Source: Syncephalis plumigaleata
Lineage: Eukaryota; Zoopagomycota; Zoopagomycetes; Zoopagales; Piptocephalidaceae
Length of the DNA stretch: 64,000 nucleotides
Reading direction: 5' to 3'
Assembly (NCBI GenBank): GCA_025201365.1
Contig: JAIXMF010000010.1
Coordinates: 124,001 to 188,000, forward strand
Below are positions 22,976 to 34,665 of the stretch, piece after piece. Positions within the stretch are counted from its first letter, which is position 1; the number at the start of each line of letters is the position of its first letter. The notes under the pieces were generated by a model. The model had not been told where the DNA came from. It saw only the letters and a program-made list of their open reading frames with translations, and did not search any database. The translations under genes and the position numbers were made by a program.

Positions 22976-24113
22976 AATACTTTTGTTAATAATAGTTTTA
23001 TTAAAACCGTATATAAATATGAATGATGTGTAGTAATAATAATCTCATCTTGATTAAAGATCACGTCATCTTTATGATACTAGATGATATTAGATGATGA
23101 TGATGATGAATGATCTATATTAGTATTTGAAGCTGTTCAAGGTTAGCATGGCATTGTAAGGCGTAGTAATAGAATGCATATTACTTGCATTATCGTATGC
23201 ATGTATGTATGTGTGCCTTGTTCCTTAAATCATAATGACATGTCATGTACATTCTCTTCTTTTTCCTGAATGATTCCAGTTTATGGCATGGGCATGGTCA
23301 ATGTATATATTAAGCATGGAAGAAATTAGCCGGTGACTGAATTACACACACACACATATATATAGATATATAGATATATTAATGTGGATGTCTTTGCAAA
23401 TCCCACTACTAATTACATTGATTATCCCTCAAGATGATAGATCTATTAATACGATCATCTACCCCAATCTTACATTATTGTATGTAATAACTGTATACAA
23501 AACTATTACAACTACGTAGAGTAACAAGGTCTACATGTACTCATTCTATCTAGTAGATACTATCAATTGCTTATCATTCTGACACTGATAATGGTAATAA
23601 TGATGATGGTATGATCTGCTTCTGTATTGTTACCATCTGGTTACCACGTGGAATTGAGACGGACTATTTCGGGAGTAAGAAGATGCATCATGTGTTACAA
23701 CACGAATTTGCTTCACCTTGCCCACCCATTCATTCATTCATTCATTCATCTACACACAAACACACACACATCTATGAAAATACACGAATAAAAAGAGAAA
23801 AAAAGTGTCCTTGTCCCACTTTTCGTTACTGTTGCTACTCTTGATATCGCTTAACAATCGTTTATTCCTTCGCAACACTTTTAGGCGCCCTAGGTGCCTA
23901 TAACGGACGCCGTGGTCGGTTGTCTTATTGCTGCATATTTATATAGTTCTATTACTTCTGAGCTAGTGTTATTGCTATTCGTTTATTAGTTTATTAGTTT
24001 GTTATTGTAAGTCATAGATGGTGTTATTGCTCTTGCCTACTAATCGAACGCGTCTATTGAATATTAGATTTAATATTCTATTGATTTTACTAGTAAAATA
24101 GTAGAAAAGAAAG
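22976..24113. other. Intergenic region
   Basis: About 1.1 kb without a recognised gene. It holds CA/TA repeats near 23345-23380, a CATT tandem run near 23727-23750, and a palindromic AGGCGCCCTAGGTGCCT near 23883. The last 200 bases are probably the 5' UTR and promoter of the ThrE-like gene. Confidence 0.5.
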
Positions 24114-26315
24114 ATGCCATCTCATCAAGAAGATACAGGAGATGATCAACAACATCATCGATCATCGGTAATTCGGCCACCTAACTCGGCCGGTGCGGTT
24201 AGTAGTACAACAATACCTTCAGTATCGGTGACACCACCTCTACCATCAACCCCGGTGCGTCCTACACACTTGGGATTGATAGGGCGTGCTAATAGCGACA
24301 CGGTTATTACCATGGGAGAGACGACACAACCTGGCAACGATGAATATCATCATCATCATAATCATCAGTTGCAACAACAGCAACAGCAACAGCAACATCA
24401 GTACCCGCATCGATCTAGTAGACTAAGGAATCAAACGGTGGTCAATGCAACCGCTCATATAGATCATCCAATGGATATGACTGCCACGACTGCTGCCAAT
24501 ACTACGACACCGTCACCACCTTCAGGGGAACATACCGCGGTGGCCATGAATAAATCGAATGAAGTGGCATCGGGTCTCATGGATGGAAGAGGACATGGTG
24601 ACGAGGCGTTAACCATGGTGAACGCATTCTCATCGCGTAGTCCTTACTCGCAGATGCACGGTAGTGTGTTGGGTAATCTACTTGAATTGCAACGATTGCG
24701 ACATCGACACGTTCGTAATCATCGAGCCCGTACCGATCGACATCAAGGTGGAGTGAACGCAACTACACTTAACGCGCTACTACTCCAGGCAGTATCGTCG
24801 GCACCCACCAGTAGACGTACTAGTATCGATGATATGCACGGAATGATGATGGGGCAACAACAACAACCGCTTGCACCGCCACCAAGTTTTGGTAGTAGTG
24901 CCGTACCGCAACCGTGGAAGTATCAAGAACCCGCCGCTTACTCGATGCCACCACGTTCACAATCGCCCATCAGTGCTCTTGGCGGTGGTATGGCTATGGG
25001 ACAACAATCAGCGGGTATGGGACCGGATTTCGTACCATTACCCGATCAATTACAGATTGCCGGTGAAATTGCACAGATCTTATTGAAACAAGATTACCTT
25101 ATGATGTTATGTGAGGCGATGTTACGATTTGGTGCCCCGTCTCATCGACTAGATCATCAAATGGATCGAGCCGCTAGCAAGTTGGGACTGGACGCGGCAT
25201 TCTTCACGCAGCCCGGTGTCGTGCTCATACGATTCGGCGATCCCGTCACGCGTACGAGTGAGACGCATATCCTACGCTGTAGTAATGGTTATAACTTGGC
25301 GAAACTCGCCGATTCCGTACATGTATCGCGTGCCCTCGATCAAGGCAAGATATCGTTGGATGAAGCGGTCGACAAACTCGACGATCTACTTCATATGCCG
25401 GATCGATGGCCGTGGTGGGCGGAACTCTCCGCTTACTTTATCAGTTCGTTCGCTGGTGTCCCCCTAGCATTCGGCGGTGATTGGATCGATGCCGCGGTCT
25501 CCGGTGTACTAGGCCTCATTGTAGGCGTCATGACACTGATGGCTCGACGATTGCGAGCCTACTCGGATCTATTCGAAGTGTCAGCGAGTGTTGTCGTGTC
25601 GTTCATTGCCGCAGCCCTTCATAAATACGTGTGTTTCTGGTCGGTGGCGTTATCCGCGGTCATCATCATTCTACCGGGGCTCATGCTCACCACCTCCGTA
25701 ATGGAGCTGGCCTCGCGTAACATCACCTCGGGTGCCATTCGACTCTTCTACGCGCTTACCATTGCCATTCTCATCGGCTATGGCGTGCTACTGGGTGTCG
25801 AGCTATGGCGTATCTTTGAGGAATTCAACGTGCCATCCTCGGCCACTTGCAACCCGGTGTCACCATGGTGGTTCTTCCTATTGATGCCGGCACTGGCCGT
25901 CTCGTTCAACATTCATCTGCAGGCGGCACCACGTCAATGGCCCATCATGACCCTTACACTTGTGTGCGGTTTCACCACCTTCTATTTTATCAGTCTTCAT
26001 GTACGCTCGCTCATTGCCGCGCCTGCTATCGCGTCATTCGTCATTGGTATGGTGGGCAATATTTATGCGGCGTGCACCGGTGAACCAGCAGCTGTACCCG
26101 TGCTACCAGCCATCCTCCTACTTGTGCCTGGTAGTTTGGGCGTACGTGGCACGCTAGCCTTCCTACAACAAAGTCAAGGTGATGGTCTGCTCTTTGCCAT
26201 CAATATGATTATGACATCGCTCGGCATTACAGTGGGTTTATTCGCAGCGGCACTCGTTAGTCTATCACTATTGCCGGCAACACGTCGTCGTAGAACCGAT
26301 CTAATGGCCTTATAA
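24114..26315 (+). CDS. ThrE/DUF1212-family membrane transporter (Prm10-like)
   Basis: An intronless 733-residue membrane protein of the threonine/serine exporter family found widely in fungi (pheromone-regulated Prm10 in yeast). Residues 1-300 are disordered: Gln/His runs, Thr/Pro stretches and Met-rich parts. The conserved module starts near residue 315: EIAQILLKQDYLMMLCEAMLRFGAPSHRLD, FFTQPGVVLIRFGD, LDEAVDKLDDL and WWAELSAYFISSFAGVPLAFGGDW. About ten transmembrane helices follow in two groups, including the ILPGLMLTTSVMELASRNITSGAIRLFYA motif. Base composition rises in G+C through the domain, consistent with codon bias for high expression. Substrate is not predictable from sequence; amino-acid export is only the bacterial family's role. 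Confidence 0.9.
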   Translation: MPSHQEDTGDDQQHHRSSVIRPPNSAGAVSSTTIPSVSVTPPLPSTPVRPTHLGLIGRANSDTVITMGETTQPGNDEYHHHHNHQLQQQQQQQQHQYPHRSSRLRNQTVVNATAHIDHPMDMTATTAANTTTPSPPSGEHTAVAMNKSNEVASGLMDGRGHGDEALTMVNAFSSRSPYSQMHGSVLGNLLELQRLRHRHVRNHRARTDRHQGGVNATTLNALLLQAVSSAPTSRRTSIDDMHGMMMGQQQQPLAPPPSFGSSAVPQPWKYQEPAAYSMPPRSQSPISALGGGMAMGQQSAGMGPDFVPLPDQLQIAGEIAQILLKQDYLMMLCEAMLRFGAPSHRLDHQMDRAASKLGLDAAFFTQPGVVLIRFGDPVTRTSETHILRCSNGYNLAKLADSVHVSRALDQGKISLDEAVDKLDDLLHMPDRWPWWAELSAYFISSFAGVPLAFGGDWIDAAVSGVLGLIVGVMTLMARRLRAYSDLFEVSASVVVSFIAAALHKYVCFWSVALSAVIIILPGLMLTTSVMELASRNITSGAIRLFYALTIAILIGYGVLLGVELWRIFEEFNVPSSATCNPVSPWWFFLLMPALAVSFNIHLQAAPRQWPIMTLTLVCGFTTFYFISLHVRSLIAAPAIASFVIGMVGNIYAACTGEPAAVPVLPAILLLVPGSLGVRGTLAFLQQSQGDGLLFAINMIMTSLGITVGLFAAALVSLSLLPATRRRRTDLMAL

Positions 26316-27899
26316 CGAATCTAGAACATAACATTATTTCCCTCTTCATCTTTGCATACGTCGTGCTTACTCTCTCTAGCATTTAACATAACCCATATAT
26401 ATGTAAAAGCACAATCATTAAAAATAAAACAATATAGAACAATTTATTAGCTATAGCAATGTTGATATTGCTTTAAACACGTATGTCTATAAAGAAGATG
26501 AATTGATAATTGTATAATATCTACGATAAACATAAATACATACATATTGATCAGTCGTCATAATATGTTGTATCATCTAGCCGTGTCTACTTTTTAGAGA
26601 ATGTCTTGTACCGCCACTTGAAATACCACTAACCGTTGATATGACGATGATCATTGTGCAATTGCTATTGCATGAATATCAATACAATGAAGATAGTTGG
26701 TACAACCTTCGTGACCAATCATTTTAATGTATACCAAAACAGTCCTTTGAGCTAGTAGTAATTGTAGCATCAGCATCATCATCATTCTATAGTAGATTGG
26801 CCAGATGACCATTATGCTTCACGGCAATACATAGCATGCATTTGTGCGATGTCTGCTTTCCTCTTTCATAGTCTACTTCCTTTCCTTTCTTTCTCTCCTT
26901 TTGTTTCGTTACATCTATTGGGGTAGGGAAAAACTGGCTGCACAGTAGATGGCAAGTATCATTCAACTTGCACGCTCGTTGTTTCAATGGCACAAATATC
27001 TATAACCGGATATCTATTATTATCAAGTATGTCTGTACATCCTCTCATTCTCACTCACACACACACACACGCACATACCGTCATCTCGATTCCCCAACCA
27101 GATATTTCTCTATTCGTACAGATGAAAATGAAAATGAAAATGAAAAATACGATAATAAATGTTATAGACTGGCTTGTCATTATACAAAGCGCGATGTAAG
27201 TGACTATGTGTGCATTATCTAATAATGTGGACTGTTTATTTTCATGTATGTTTCCTCGTGGCCATATGGACGAGGTGGATCCACCGTCACGGTCTTCCGC
27301 GCACACGCACACATATTAACGAACTCTCGTTTAGTAATGCACGCATTGCTTTGTCTGGGGAAAGGGCCCATTCACTGTTAAACCGGATACGACTATGATC
27401 ATCTGACCTAGTAATGAAGAAAGGCTTTACTCACCGCTGTAGCTAATGCAGTTACTGTTGCTGTCCTTGTGTCCCCAACCATGCAAGCATGATCACCAGT
27501 TATGTTCGTCGTTCAACCATACGGCTATACTAGCAGTTGCGGCGATGTCTTCCGTTCGACATTCCATTATTGCCGCATACTCATTCGTGGGCTAGCTACA
27601 TTGTAGTGCAGAGACGGGCGCATCACGCCATAGCACAATTCGTCATTCGCACACAGGTATGGTTTCTTTCCTGGCCTTGTCCCCTTTCGCTCGTGTTCTT
27701 ACACCTGAAGGAATACGTCAGTTGTGTTCTCATTGCTCGGGGTCTCGCCGTCAAACAACGCTCTACGTACTCGCTGGAAGCTAATGTGAAGTTTCATGCA
27801 TACGAATGAGGTCAGCAGCTATAAAAGCACCATCGATTTAGCGCAATCTCTCTAGTTCAGCATATCAATTCGAATTTCAGCTTCTTCTTTGTCTACTTT

Positions 27900-27926
27900 C
27901 TATCTATCTATCTATCTATCTATCTA
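27900..27926. repeat. CTAT microsatellite
   Basis: About six uninterrupted CTAT units in a gene-poor region, just downstream of a TATAAAAG box. Confidence 0.8.
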
Positions 27927-28179
27927 CCAACTTGTCTCATTGTGTTCTTAAGCGATCTTATCATACCTTGCTCAAGCCGTCTTGCCAACTAAAGCCGCGC
28001 TCGCTATATTCGCTCCTACTCCGTTAGCCTAGTGCTCTATTCCGCCATAGCAACAATTACAACTACTCATCCATAACCAATACGCACGCACGCACAAGTA
28101 CGCCAATACTATACGCTGGTCAAGTCAACAACAAGAATATCTCTCTCTCATCATCATCGCAACCGTCTCTGTTTAAATC

Positions 28180-28275
28180 CCGCCTGTCTATTTAGCCTGC
28201 CTATCTAGCCGTCTGCTTACTTGCCTGTCTGTCTATCTGTTTGTCTATCCACCTGGCTGTCTATTCAACTGTCCG
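28180..28275. repeat. Degenerate CTGTCTAT-type repeats
   Basis: Imperfect repeats of GCCTGTCTAT/CTGTCTATC over about 95 bases on the plus strand. They look like an aged expansion of the neighbouring CTAT type. Confidence 0.6.
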
Positions 28276-28911
28276 CACGACTGACTACTTGCACGCCAAT
28301 ACTCCTCTTATCCGACTCTAACCGCCAATTCTTTGTGTCCGTTCGCTTAGGTTCGACGTAACATCACATTCAATCCATTGGTACTCTCGCACTTGTTTAT
28401 TTAGTCGTCACGTAAAGCTGCCGCTTTAAATTCCGTTATATGTGATCGCCCTGTCACGATGTCGGCCGGCCGGCTTCTCTCCATGGTTTTTAGCCCATAA
28501 AGCCCTGGTGTCGTCATCGCCGTGATATGCCATAGCCGTATTTACTCATGTCATGTCTCCGATGTTGCCGTGCTCGTGCCTGGTCTTGTTACCACCACAA
28601 CTACAATACACGTTTATTCGGTGATATCTAGCACCACTATTTCCATATTGTCCGACTGACCCTTTGGCCAATATAATGTCCTATCCTCCACTGATGATGA
28701 TCCGGAAGACGTGTACACTAAATTAAGCAATAAATATTTTGCAATGTAGTCATGCTATCCTATTTGTGCATATGTCTCTATCAGATATTCTATTAACATT
28801 TCTGCACAGAGTAAATGTAGTGCTAAACAGAATGGTCTTTAATATAATGTAAATAAAAGAACAAAGATTAGGCAATAAATTCGTTAATCAAATCAAACCT
28901 GTAGTATAAAT

Positions 28912-30734
28912 AACTTACATTACTGATGAAAATGCCGAAATAGTAGAATGAGTAATGTAGAATGGAATGAATGTATGGAATCATTGATACTAGATGAAAG
29001 AGAGGAACGAGTAGGCTAAGATAGAGCGTTGATCTGGCAAGTAGAAGGCAATGAAGCAATAATGGGATAGGAAGGGATAGAATAAAAGAGTAGTAATGCA
29101 AATGGTATACAACAATGACATGTCGATATAGATCAAATTGATTCACGTTTATTAATATTGCTAGTGGATACTTGTCAATGATGGATGGCAATGAGTGTTG
29201 GCAATAAGCATTGGCATGGTTGATTATCCCGGTATACTGTTGTTATTGTTGAATATTAGTTGATTGACATTTAGAATGGGAATTAGTACATATTGTCTGG
29301 ATGTTGTCACTTGCATTAGCAATGAATAGAAATGTCAACTTACCGAATAGAATGGAAATAGAGTGTAGTCAATATCGTTGACAGTTGGATGTTCTAATTG
29401 TAATGTTGTTAGTATATCGTAATAAATGAACTTACCTGTAGTTGATAACTATGAATGAATGAATAAAGCAATAAAGTGTTAAGATATGTTATGTCCCCAT
29501 CATATCCACACCGCACCACTTGCCATTTTAGTGGGAGCAAGTGCAATGCTGAATCGGTTAAAGAGCCTTGCGACAAGTATACCACTATACTGCCGAATGC
29601 TAGTGTGATAACATTCAGCAGTAAAACTACAGAGGCAGGCATATGGTCCATTCATTGCAAATGGCCATACACCACATTGGCAGTATGAATGGCAGCCAGT
29701 GGCCACCCAACCACCATCCACTGACAATGTTGCCGCTCCATAGCGGTTCGTGATATAGTCAACCGAAGCGCATTCGAGGGATCAGCAAATAAGCAAAATT
29801 ATTTAATTATAAATGAGCTAATAGGACATAACATAATAAATAGATGGATTATAATGATGCAAAGCGATGATATTGATGTACGAGCAAAGATTATAAGATA
29901 ATGCAAGTAGAAGAAATAGCAAGACACACAGACGTGATAAAGCAAAAACAGCAATAAAATGTAATAGCGTAGACATTAAGTATTAGATATAAGTAAACAT
30001 ACATTGAATTAAAGTAGTATTGAAACAGAACAATACAGATAAGAATGAATAGAAATACATAGTTATATTACTAATTGAATAGGATAGCGCGAACAATGAA
30101 TGATTAAACATACGCAAATACATATCATTAAGTAAGGTCAGTCACCATAATACCAAGTAAACTAGACTCCCTTCTCCTAGCGAAGGCAGCAACATGATGA
30201 TCAAATATCATGGCAAAGCGTCGTTTAAATGATACTATGATGGCAAATCGACCTAAACACATATCATTATAGAATAAAGATACATGTTCAAGCATTTGCA
30301 AACTGATACATTTCATAATACTCGCATAATAGAGAGGCTACCCAGCTACATTAACAACTGAATGACCTGTAGAGACAATGGCGCAACATACCCCTTTTCC
30401 TCGGAAACTTAACCTAACTCCCGAAGTGCAGATGCAGACCCACCATTGCTTTGCAGTAGCATCATATTATACAAATATGTGAATGTCCGCAAGCAAGTAG
30501 CGTAGAAGACCGACACCCGTTACAGGTACCGACATCTCACTGAGTTGAAAAAAAGTCAACTACGCTCATTACCACACTCAGCGCTACGCTATACGCAAAC
30601 AGTTTACAGAGCACTAACCTATTCTACTATGTGTATGTTTAAACAAAGAAAGGGGAAAGTGAAAGTAAAGATGATAAGTGATGAATGATGAGTAAAGAGA
30701 AAGAAGGAGATGGACAATGGGTTGTGGGATAGTA
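28912..30734. repeat. Dispersed ~1.8-kb repeat, copy 2
   Basis: The partner of 10958-12797, in the same orientation. Shared landmarks include TATGTCCCCATCATATCCAC (about 29487 here, 11503 there), GAGGGATCAGCAAATAAGCA and CCGACACCCGTTACAGGTAC. Copy 2 lacks the 58-bp tandem duplication but has about 30 extra bases near 29075-29110. The minus-strand intron-like signals (GTAAGTTCATTTATTACGAT, ACTAAC, AATTAG) are kept. Flanks on both sides are unrelated to those of copy 1, so the boundaries are meaningful to within a few bases. It ends about 180 bp from the stop of a secreted kinase; copy 1 ends about 680 bp from the start of another kinase. Confidence 0.75.
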
Positions 30735-30910
30735 CACTATTCATTGTGTATCCAGAACATCATCATTGTTAGCCATTTAAGCCCTGGATTATATCTTTTC
30801 GTTAATGCTGTTTATTTTTAGTAAGCAAGAAGTGGTTATATCACCGTTTTCAATTAAAGAGGCATCAATAGAGCTGGAATATCATATTTGCATTAAAGAT
30901 TATTATTATT

Positions 30911-32260
30911 TTATACGTTGTCGGTTAAGATGAAATAATAGATCATTTCTTGAGGTGTTTTACGGTCTTTAGGATCAATGATCATTAGTCCTTTCATAAC
31001 ATTTAGTACGTTGGTTATTTTGCTTATCATTTCAGGATCGTCGGAAATGTTCTCGTAATAGTGCCTTTTGTCATTCCACACCTTCACCAGCTGATCCATA
31101 TACAATTGATCGGGGAGCTCTACGTGCTCCATTCCGTTGTACGTGTATCCATAAGGTGGTGTGCTGCGCAGCGCGTCGTAGATCGCCGATCCAGTCTGCC
31201 ATGCATCTCGTGCTTTCATGTTGATAGGACTATTTAATAGTTCCTCCGGTGCGTAATAACCAAATGTGCTGCCTATGGGCATATCGGGCCTCATTACTCC
31301 GTTTACATACTTTAATGAGGCGGATAAATCAAAATCTATAACCGTAATATACGGATTCTCTTTATCCTGATCGTTGACCAGAATGTTTTCTGTTTTAATG
31401 TCGCCATGCGCAATGCCAACAGCGTGTAAATAGGCAATAGCGTAAACTAGCTGTTTGGTGAATGTACGCATTTTTTCAATTCTATCCTCCAGTAAGCGTG
31501 GATACATATAGTCGTGTAGCGTGATATCGCCTGCATGCGAGAGTACATGGCATAACGTACAGCAATCTAACAGGAAATCATGTAGCCGCCTCACCACCCA
31601 TCTTTCACCAAGTCGTTGCAAGGGATTAAGCTTGTCTCGTTTTTCCGCCATTAGCTATGAGCGACATTCGATTAGTACAAAATGATGGTGCAATTACTAG
31701 TTGCTAATATTTACCCTAAATGCTTCAAATTCTGCGTTAAATCTACGTTTATTTTGACTACACTTCACGAAGCATGGTTGTCCGTTGTAAACGGCTTTCG
31801 CTGCCAATATCGGACCACTATTACCGATCCAGTCGACGAAGGTGATCCCCTCATCCTCGAACACTTCCAAATACTCCTTGTATTCTGCGAGTTCCGATGC
31901 TGTCATCTTTTTGCCATTCGATCGTCGAACCGCCACCCATGAGTCGCTCAATTTCCCGGAGCGAGCCAATGTCGAGCGTTGACTTTTCCTCAATGTATCT
32001 AGAAAGCTTTTTTTCATTTGAGTAGAAGTTGACCGATGATGACTGGATTTACGACTTCCTATCGATGGTGGAGGTTGAAGTCGATTGGATTTATGGCTTT
32101 CAACCGACGATGGTGGAAACCGGCTAGATTTATGGCTTTCTATCGAGGGAACCCGGAAGAGATTAGACTGGATGCTTTCTATCGAGGTTGCCTGCACGAC
32201 TACCACTCCTATCATGCAGATAATCAATTGAACAACACAGAACATGGTGTACGGATGCAT
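30911..32260 (-). CDS. Signal-peptide-bearing protein kinase with HGD and DFD motifs
   Basis: A predicted secretory-pathway kinase of 429 residues. Exons 31715-32260 and 30911-31654. A signal peptide (hydrophobic MFCVVQLIICMIGVVVVQA, residues 6-24) is followed by three imperfect repeats of the type SIESHKSSRFPP and a basic stretch. The kinase domain has a likely ATP lysine in CFVKCS, then QLVYAIAYLHAVGIAHGDIKTENILV, TVIDFDLSA, GSTFGYYAPEELL and ARDAWQTGSAIYDAL. The catalytic loop Asp, Lys and Asn are present, but the Arg of HRD is Gly and the DFG glycine is Asp. It could still bind metal and nucleotide. The next gene upstream encodes a relative with the same design. No known substrate or named family can be given. 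Confidence 0.85.
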
Positions 32261-32694
32261 CTTGATGTGCTAGACGAGTATACCAAATGACATAGGTAAA
32301 TTCAATTAATGTCGACAACGAACGGAGGCAGAGAGTGCGCAAGTACATCGCCCTATTGACTGGGCCCGAGCACCAGCTACTATATACGTGGATGTGTGAA
32401 AATTCTTCAGTAATATTAACTGTTCTATTCTTTCAAATGGAATATATCAAATAAAAAAACGCTCTGGATTACTTTCCACATGGAAACAGTTCCTTTTTAA
32501 GACAAGCTTGATTCATTATTTATTAGAATAACGTGTGGACTAATCTTTTTTGTACCATCAATCATTGTTACGATAGCTATAAGTAGGCGGTAAACGTGTT
32601 TATCTCGATATTTTTGCTGTATGACGAGTGGAATTACGAAAGATTTGGAGGGAGACACGCAAGAATATTCTATTCTATTGAATAATGCGCACTT
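32261..32694. other. Spacer between the two secreted kinase genes
   Basis: A 434-bp region that must contain the 3' end of the gene at 32695-34025 and the promoter of the gene at 30911-32260, both on the minus strand. An A-run and TTATT-rich stretch near 32450-32525 is seen. No other gene is found. Confidence 0.5.
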
Positions 32695-34025
32695 CTATAT
32701 TGACTGCTCGACTTTCGGTAGTATGGCAGTAGGTTCTGGACGAAGCTCTGAATTAACCGTAAATAGCTCGTCTAGTATGTCAGACACTAACTGCAACGTT
32801 TTATCGTTTTGCCTTGGCCAACGGATGGGAGGCATTGTGTTACCCACGTTGAACACTCTTCTCATAACGGCACGGTATTCTCTAATGTTTAGCGTCACCC
32901 AGGCACCACTAACGTATATTTTTTGATAGGGCGGCGTCTCCATAAGGAACGTGTATATCGTCGCGGCAATTGACCATGAATCAAGTTTAGTTCCATCCAG
33001 CTCGGCTTGACAGTACACCTCGGGTGCCGCATATCCATGTGTTCCTGGCTTCAGCTTTTTCAGCTTGATTGCATGTTGGTTGGCATCACGTGTTAACGGG
33101 GTAGACACGTCAAAATCGATAATGGTAATGATAGGATTTTCATCGTACATATCGGTCTGAACGAGAATATCTAAATGGTAATCAGGCATGCATTTGTGTT
33201 GTTAATACGAGAATGGCATGACTGGTTAGATTATTAGTATACTGCTACGTACTGTCAGGTTTAATGTCATTATGAGTTATGCCAACTCTGTGTAAGTAGG
33301 AAATCACTAATCATCACGGTAGCAATGACATGTTAATTCACTATGGCGTATTCATCATTTCCTCCCACTTGCCTTCTATCAATTGCTTTAATATTGTAAA
33401 TACGGCATTTACTCTCTCGAGCCAATTAAGCTGCTGCATGTACTGGGTTAACGTCCTGTCCCCGCCATACGAAGTAACGAAACAGTACTCTTTGTCCGCC
33501 GTAAACGAAGTATGCATTTGGATGACTTGCGGCTGCATACCAGCAGCGCTAACTTGTGCGGATTTGAGTATCTATCATAATTCAGTTCGCTATAATTGCT
33601 GGGCGTATCATACTAGTGCACGATTTACCTGATAGGCTTGAAATTCACGATCGTAATCCCTCCGATTGTACGTACACTTCATGAAACTCAGGTCGCCATT
33701 GTAGGTTACCACTGCTGTCGTGCCCTTGCCTACGACGGTGCGTCTCCATGATTGTATCACCATTCCTTCCGCTTTATACTGCTCTTTCGATACAGGTTTA
33801 GCAGGCCGCCTGTCATCTTGTATAGCTACATAGAGATAATGATAGAGTACATTAGTAAAGCGAGATGATATCTAGTTAATACATATATATATATATATAT
33901 ATATGTATATTACTTCTTGTTCTGCCAAAGCAATTACTAATGCAACCAAGTAGGCTCTGTCCGTAGCACAGTGCAACCCAGTTATTCAATAGAACAAGTA
34001 GTATCACGTAAATGCGATAATTCAT
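32695..34025 (-). CDS. Signal-peptide-bearing protein kinase with HND and DFD motifs
   Basis: A paralogue of the gene at 30911-32260, 345 residues from five exons: 33914-34025, 33629-33825, 33373-33571, 33253-33306, 32695-33170. The start chosen gives a clean signal peptide (YVILLVLLNNWVALC); the frame stays open to an ATG at 34157, which would add a second hydrophobic segment. Motifs: FMKCTYN (likely ATP lysine), YLHRVGITHNDIKPDNILV, TIIDFDVSTPL, GTHGYAAPEVYCQAEL and DSWSIAATIYTFLM. The HRD arginine is Asn and the DFG glycine is Asp, as in the neighbour (Gly and Asp). The third intron (33307-33372) starts with GC (GCAAGT) rather than GT. The 54-bp exon with the catalytic loop is matched in length in the pseudokinase at 40721-41897. 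Confidence 0.82.
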
Positions 34026-34665
34026 GTTGTACCCGCAATAGTATAATAATGTAATAGTAATAACCAAGCGGACTAGTAGCAGATAAATGAAAAGAATATA
34101 TCGTCGATTACAAAAATATTCTCCTACTCGTTTCTTTAAATATTGCAGATGTTTCATGTAAGCATATGGCTATAGAACGTTTATATCCTGCGACAGCATG
34201 CTGAAGAGCAATAATATTAATAGTATACGGTATCTACACATGTTATTAACACAAGATGTGGATGTTTTTACCAATAATATACATGAGATCGTGTTTTTGT
34301 TTCAGGCCACCGCCTATTACGCGATAATATCATCATTGATCGTCGCATTAGATAGATAAACCCCTCGTCATTTAATGAACAATTATAACCAGTATTTGTC
34401 GTTGTTGTTATTATTGTTGAAACAACTTGACAATCAAGTAAAAAGCAACAGTCCACATGGTTGCTACCATATTCATACCTATCGCTAATGAGATCTAGAG
34501 CAATCGATGATTCTTCCTATCAGCAAGATAACTGATCATTGCTATAGCACAATGGGGATTTTTTTTCTTTTAATGTTGCCGTAGCGTATTTTATTATAAT
34601 AAACTTATTTGACAACGTTTAAATGAGTGATCATATGATAGCACAAAGTGGATACATTCGCCCTA
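34026..34665. other. Intergenic region
   Basis: A 640-bp AT-rich stretch holding the promoter of the secreted kinase on the minus strand and the 3' UTR of the SDR gene. TA repeats lie just inside the kinase's first intron (33880-33905). No gene is seen. Confidence 0.5.

Larger units (their letters stand above)
26316..28911. other. Large gene-poor region with possible noncoding transcription unit
   Basis: About 2.6 kb without a convincing protein gene. AATAAA near 26425 fits the end of the preceding gene. CA repeats lie near 27057-27070 and an ATGAAA tandem run at 27121-27150. A TATAAAAG box at 27829 is followed by pyrimidine-rich sequence, a CTAT tandem repeat (about 27900-27926) and degenerate CTGTCTATC-like repeats (28180-28270), but by no open frame. 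Short frames such as 27537-27809 have no domain or start context. It may hold a noncoding RNA or a lost gene. Confidence 0.4.

Noticed and set aside
27537-27809. 90-codon plus-strand frame in the gene-poor region
   Set aside because: Starts at a non-ATG codon, has no domain, and lacks neighbouring exons.
27900-28275. Possible CRISPR-like array from spaced CTGT/CTAT units
   Set aside because: Units are short, degenerate and without regular spacers; they are simple-sequence repeats in a eukaryotic genome.
28912-30734. Repeat considered as an LTR element or other virus-like fossil
   Set aside because: No polymerase, integrase, capsid or paired long terminal repeats were seen in either copy.
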